Assembly: GCA_025938035.1 (NCBI GenBank)
Contig: JAICQE010000077.1
Location: 1-18,844, forward strand
Source of the DNA: Vicinamibacteria bacterium
GTDB taxonomy: Bacteria; Acidobacteriota; Vicinamibacteria; Vicinamibacterales; UBA2999
Length of the DNA: 18,844 nt
Direction of reading: 5' to 3'
Made by a program: the position numbers and the translations under genes. Shown piece after piece: positions 15,857-18,844 of this stretch (position 1 is the stretch's first letter; each line of letters opens with the position of its first letter). Below the pieces are notes generated by a model. That model was given only the letters and a program-made list of their open reading frames with translations, made no database searches and was not told the DNA's origin.

Positions 15857-17095
15857 TTAGACGGTCCCAATCGTCACCTCAACCCACTCGTTGCGCACAT
15901 GTTGCCGATCGAGGCGCACCTTCAGATAGTTATCGGTCACGGCCGCCCATCCGTCGTCCAATGTCAAGGCACGCCGCGTCGAACCAGCCTGCGACACCCG
16001 GAAGCGGCGGGTCAACGCGTCGCCGATGAGGCGTACCTCGCGACCGCGTTCCCGGATCGCTATCCCATCCACCTTTGGCGTCATGGTGCTGGCCGCGGTA
16101 CCCGGCCGGTCGGAGTACGGGAACACGTGAAGGTGCGACACAGGCAACGTGTTCAGGCCATCGCGCATGTTCTCGAAATCGGTGCCCGACTCGCCGGGAA
16201 AGCCGACGACCACATCGGTTCCGATGGAGGCGTGCGGGATCCGTTTACGAATCCCGTGCACCAGCCGCTCGTACGCGGCGAACGTGTACGGACGCCGCAT
16301 CGCACGGAGCATCCCGTCGGACGCGTGCTGCAATGGGAGATGGAAATGTGGTGCGATCCGCGGCGAATCGGCGGCCAGCGCGACGAGCTCCGGTGTGCAG
16401 TCCATCGGCTCGAGCGAACTGATGCGAAAGAGCACATCTGCCGGCCATCGCGCCAGCCGGTCGACGAGGAGCGTCAACGAGCAGCCGCCGGCGAGGTCGC
16501 GACCATACGAGCCTAGATGAACGCCCGTGATCGCAATCTCTCTGTATCCCGCCGCGACCGCGCGTTCGATATCGGCGACGACCTGATCGAGAGGCCGCGA
16601 GCGGCCGGGGCCTCGAGTGGTGGGGATGATGCAGTAGCTGCACGCTTCATCGCACCCGGTCTGGACCCTGATCGTGAATGCTGTTCGCCCCGCTGATCCC
16701 GGTGCGAGTACGGCTCCACAGGGGCCGTCCCCGAAACCGAAGCGCTCGGGGGAGAACAATCCGACGTCGTCGGCAATCAGGCTGACGAGCTGCTCTTTGG
16801 ATGGATTGGGCACGACGCGCACCACGTTGGGGAGGCCCAGCATTTCGTCCGGGCGGCGCGTCGCGTAGCAGCCGGTGACGATGACGCGGGCGGCCGGATT
16901 GCTGCGGGCCATGCGGCGTATCGTCTGTCTGGCGCCCTGGTCCGCCGCTGCAGTGACCGAGCAGGTGTTGACGATGACGATGTCGGCTTCTTCCGGCGGG
17001 GCCGCCTCCGCCCCGCGCGATCGCAGGTCGCCTTCAATCGCGAACGAGTCCGCCTGATTGACGCGACAGCCGAACGTGATGACGGAATACTTCAT
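15857..17095 (-). CDS. mtaB: tRNA t6A37 methylthiotransferase MtaB
   Basis: Adds a methylthio group to t6A at position 37 of tRNAs reading ANN codons. 412 aa, in the range of this family. The N-terminal methylthiotransferase domain has cluster cysteines Cys10 (FGCRVNQADS), Cys45 (VNTCSVT) and Cys76 (VTGCYA). The radical-SAM cluster is Cys148, Cys152 and Cys155 (CDEACSYC). SIGTDVVVGFPGES is the usual domain block, and the C-terminus holds a short TRAM-like RNA-binding region. The FGCRVNQAD start favours MtaB over MiaB or RimO. The ATG overlaps the purD stop as ATGA, with GGAG 5 nt upstream. A 55-bp gap separates it from the ParB-like gene. Confidence 0.93.
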   Translation of the reverse strand: MKYSVITFGCRVNQADSFAIEGDLRSRGAEAAPPEEADIVIVNTCSVTAAADQGARQTIRRMARSNPAARVIVTGCYATRRPDEMLGLPNVVRVVPNPSKEQLVSLIADDVGLFSPERFGFGDGPCGAVLAPGSAGRTAFTIRVQTGCDEACSYCIIPTTRGPGRSRPLDQVVADIERAVAAGYREIAITGVHLGSYGRDLAGGCSLTLLVDRLARWPADVLFRISSLEPMDCTPELVALAADSPRIAPHFHLPLQHASDGMLRAMRRPYTFAAYERLVHGIRKRIPHASIGTDVVVGFPGESGTDFENMRDGLNTLPVSHLHVFPYSDRPGTAASTMTPKVDGIAIRERGREVRLIGDALTRRFRVSQAGSTRRALTLDDGWAAVTDNYLKVRLDRQHVRNEWVEVTIGTV

Positions 17096-18381
17096 CGCGA
17101 CTCCGTCGCGACGAGCGCCTTTCTGCCGATGTCGCGCCGGAACTGCATTCCTTCGAACGCGATCAGCGACGCAGCACGATAGGCGACGTCGATTGCCTCG
17201 CGATGCGACGGGCCGCGGCCCACGATGGTCAAGACTCGTCCGCCGGCTGTCACGAGCCGGCCGTCCCGCAGCGCGGTGCCTGCGTGAAAGACCACGGCGC
17301 CTGGAATCTCGGCCGCGGCCTCGACTCCGGCAATCGGCTTTCCCGTCTCTGCGTGTTCGGGATATCCACCGGCCGCCAGTACGACGCCGACGTGTGGCTC
17401 CGGACGGAAGCGCGCGCGACGCCGGGGCAGCCGGCCGGAAGCTGCCGCGGCGAGAAGAGCCGACAAGCCCTCGTCCAGCATCGGCAACACGACCTGCGCT
17501 TCGGGATCGCCGAAGCGAACGTTGAACTCGATCACTTTGGGCCCCGCAGATGTCAACATCAAACCGACGTACAGGAACCCCACGAAGGGATGACCTTCGG
17601 TCTTCATCCCGGCGAGGACCGGCTCCACGATCTCGTGGAGCACGCGCTGCTCGACCTCGGGCGTGATGAGGGGACTCGGGGCGAACGCACCCATGCCGCC
17701 GGTGTTGGGACCGCGGTCGTCATCGAAGATTCGTTTGTGATCCTGAGCGGAGCCCAAGGGCATGTACGACGAGCCGTCGGTGAGCACGAAGTACGACGCT
17801 TCATCTCCGACCAGAAACTCCTCGAACACCACTCGAGAGCCGGCGTTGCCGAACGTCCGATCGACCATGGCGCTGCGCACCGCAGCACCGGCGGCGTCCC
17901 GATCTTCGGCGATCACGACGCCTTTGCCGGCGGCGAGGCCGTCCGCCTTGATGACCAGCGGATATCCGAATTCGCCCCGGGCAAGGAACGTCGCGGCGCC
18001 CTCCGCGGAATCTTCCACACGGTAGCGCGCAGTGGGCACGTGATGCCTCGCCATGAAATCCTTGGCGAATGCCTTGCTGGACTCGAGCTGCGCGGCGGCC
18101 CGCGAGGGGCCGACGATGGCCTGGCCTCGTGCGGAAAAGAGGTCGACCACGCCGAGGCTCAGCGGGACCTCCGGCCCGACGACGGTCAACTCCACGCTCT
18201 CGTGCTCGGCGATGCGAAGCAGATCCTCGGGCCTTGTGACATCACCGGCGACGCATCGGGCGACGGTCGCCATGCCGGGATTGCCTGGCGTACACACGAT
18301 GGAACTGACCTGCGGATCGCGGGTGAGCGTCCACGCGATGGCGTGTTCTCTCGCTCCGCTGCCGATCACAAGAACCTTCAT
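17092..18381 (-). CDS. purD: Phosphoribosylamine-glycine ligase (GAR synthetase)
   Basis: ATP-grasp enzyme joining glycine to phosphoribosylamine (second step of IMP synthesis). 429 aa, the standard length. Features: N-terminal VLVIGSGAREHA (3-14), CTPGNPGM, VVGPEVPLSLG, the ATP-grasp loop VIKADGLAAGKGVV, DHKRIFDDDRGPNTGGMGAF, and the metal-binding EFNVRFGDPEAQVVLP. The C-terminal domain has GVVLAAGGYPE. The start at 18381 is the family start; only a weak GAG precedes it. It is outside the main pur operon and translationally coupled to mtaB. Confidence 0.98.
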   Translation of the reverse strand: MKVLVIGSGAREHAIAWTLTRDPQVSSIVCTPGNPGMATVARCVAGDVTRPEDLLRIAEHESVELTVVGPEVPLSLGVVDLFSARGQAIVGPSRAAAQLESSKAFAKDFMARHHVPTARYRVEDSAEGAATFLARGEFGYPLVIKADGLAAGKGVVIAEDRDAAGAAVRSAMVDRTFGNAGSRVVFEEFLVGDEASYFVLTDGSSYMPLGSAQDHKRIFDDDRGPNTGGMGAFAPSPLITPEVEQRVLHEIVEPVLAGMKTEGHPFVGFLYVGLMLTSAGPKVIEFNVRFGDPEAQVVLPMLDEGLSALLAAAASGRLPRRRARFRPEPHVGVVLAAGGYPEHAETGKPIAGVEAAAEIPGAVVFHAGTALRDGRLVTAGGRVLTIVGRGPSHREAIDVAYRAASLIAFEGMQFRRDIGRKALVATESR

Positions 18382-18570
18382 GATCTCGGGCTAAACGACT
18401 GGGGGAATGGAAGTTGTCGATCGCGACCCGGCGGCGGGCGGTTGGGCTCAGATCGCACGACACCAGCATCAAACTGGTCTTGCCCGCTGCTGGACCAACC
18501 GCCCCGCATGGGCGGCAGCGCGGATTGGATTTTCCGTGCAACAGGCGCGCACGAGAAGCAGACTATTTCA
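18382..18570. other. purD/rpsU divergent spacer, purD side
   Basis: I see no credible gene. On either strand a hairpin CCGCCC-N5-GGGCGG forms at 18499-18515, with CGCTG/CAGCG able to extend it after a bulge (18485-18520). A second stem ACCAG/CTGGT lies at 18462-18478. A purD promoter is not clear: a minus-strand TTGAAA at 18643-18638 is followed by only poor -10 candidates. The hairpins would fall in a purD leader if the start is that far upstream. Confidence 0.4.
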
Positions 18571-18600
18571 TTGACGCGGCAAGGTAATGCGCCCTAGAAT
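18571..18600 (+). promoter_or_regulatory. rpsU promoter
   Basis: TTGACG (18571-18576), an 18-bp spacer and TAGAAT (18595-18600), each five of six to sigma70 consensus. Predicted start near 18607, giving a leader of about 116 nt. Confidence 0.65.
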
Positions 18601-18606
18601 CCGCGC

Positions 18607-18722
18607 CTGCCTGTGATAGCCTAGCATATTCGCCACTTTTCAACGGGCGTTGCAGGGAAACGCCGGAGCGCCTCGACTGGCGTTCCATGGAGCCACCAGG
18701 CCGGCGAGGGGGTGTTACAGGC
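18607..18722 (+). promoter_or_regulatory. rpsU 5' leader with tandem hairpins
   Basis: Hairpin 1: GGCGTT (18646-18651) with AACGCC (18659-18664). Hairpin 2: GGAGCGCC (18665-18672) with GGCGTTCC (18679-18686), 8 bp including one G-U pair, 6-nt loop. The AACGCC arm of hairpin 1 can also pair with the 3' arm of hairpin 2, so two folds are possible. A GAGGGGG purine run 12-18 nt before the GTG is the likely Shine-Dalgarno. Autogenous control by S21 is possible but not shown. Confidence 0.45.
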
Positions 18723-18844
18723 GTGGCTGAAGTCAAGATTCAGGAAGGCGAGTCTATCGAGAGCGCCCTCCGTCGGTTCAAGCGCAAGGTTCAGCAGGAA
18801 GACATCATCAAGGACATCAAGAAGCACTCCTTCTACTTGAAACC
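18723..18844 (+). CDS. rpsU: 30S ribosomal protein S21 (partial, runs off the right edge)
   Basis: The first 40 codons are present of about 65. The GTG start gives MAEVKIQEGESIESALRRF, then KRKVQQEDIIKDIKKHSFYLK, matching S21: the ESIESALRRFKRK block is diagnostic. S21 is a small basic protein of the 30S platform that helps mRNA engagement. The 3' end and any following genes are outside the window. Upstream are its own promoter and a structured leader. Confidence 0.95.
   Translation, partial: MAEVKIQEGESIESALRRFKRKVQQEDIIKDIKKHSFYLK

Noticed and set aside
18242..18541. 99-codon minus-strand open frame upstream of and overlapping purD
   Set aside because: It overlaps the purD 5' end in another frame, spans the hairpins and resembles no protein I know.

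Overview
This 18.8 kb window is high-GC bacterial chromosome and consists almost entirely of core genes: translation, tRNA/rRNA modification and de novo purine synthesis. I see no insertion sequence, phage gene, CRISPR array, tRNA gene or large repeat. The 5' part of a 16S rRNA gene reads like Acidobacteriota, possibly the Vicinamibacteria (subdivision 6). This rests on the general look of the 16S 5' third and on the high-GC gene style, not on a database search.

Layout. On the minus strand, 1-387 is the 5' end of a 16S gene. It is preceded (388-929) by a long leader with a boxA-type antitermination element, strong hairpins and two tandem sigma70-like promoters. Next is tyrS (minus). A plus-strand Tat-type metallophosphoesterase diverges from it; the 23 bp gap carries one near-symmetrical -10 element that fits leaderless transcription both ways. 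From 13.69 kb down to 3.15 kb runs one long minus-strand operon: M16 zinc peptidase - purB - purS - purQ - purL - purF - HEAT-repeat exported protein - purM - purN. The genes are packed with ATGA overlaps (purS/purQ/purL, possibly purL/purF) or gaps of about 1-25 bp. rlmN (plus) diverges from the operon promoter. Beyond it, a second minus-strand cluster holds purD - mtaB (ATGA overlap) - an orphan ParB-like protein. At the right edge rpsU (plus, partial) begins after a 116-nt structured leader.

How the genes work together. PurF, PurD, PurN, PurS+Q+L, PurM and PurB cover steps 1-5 and the adenylosuccinate lyase step of IMP synthesis. PurE, PurK, PurC and PurH are not in this window. PurF is the B. 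subtilis-like [4Fe-4S]/propeptide type, and FGAM synthase is the three-subunit PurSQL type. TyrS, RlmN (23S/tRNA m2A), MtaB (tRNA ms2t6A), S21 and 16S rRNA are translation functions. Three genes have no obvious place in these pathways: the M16 peptidase heading the pur operon, the signal-peptide HEAT-repeat protein between purF and purM, and the ParB-like protein without ParA. I found no convincing new multi-gene system; the most interesting points are these passengers and several compact regulatory arrangements.
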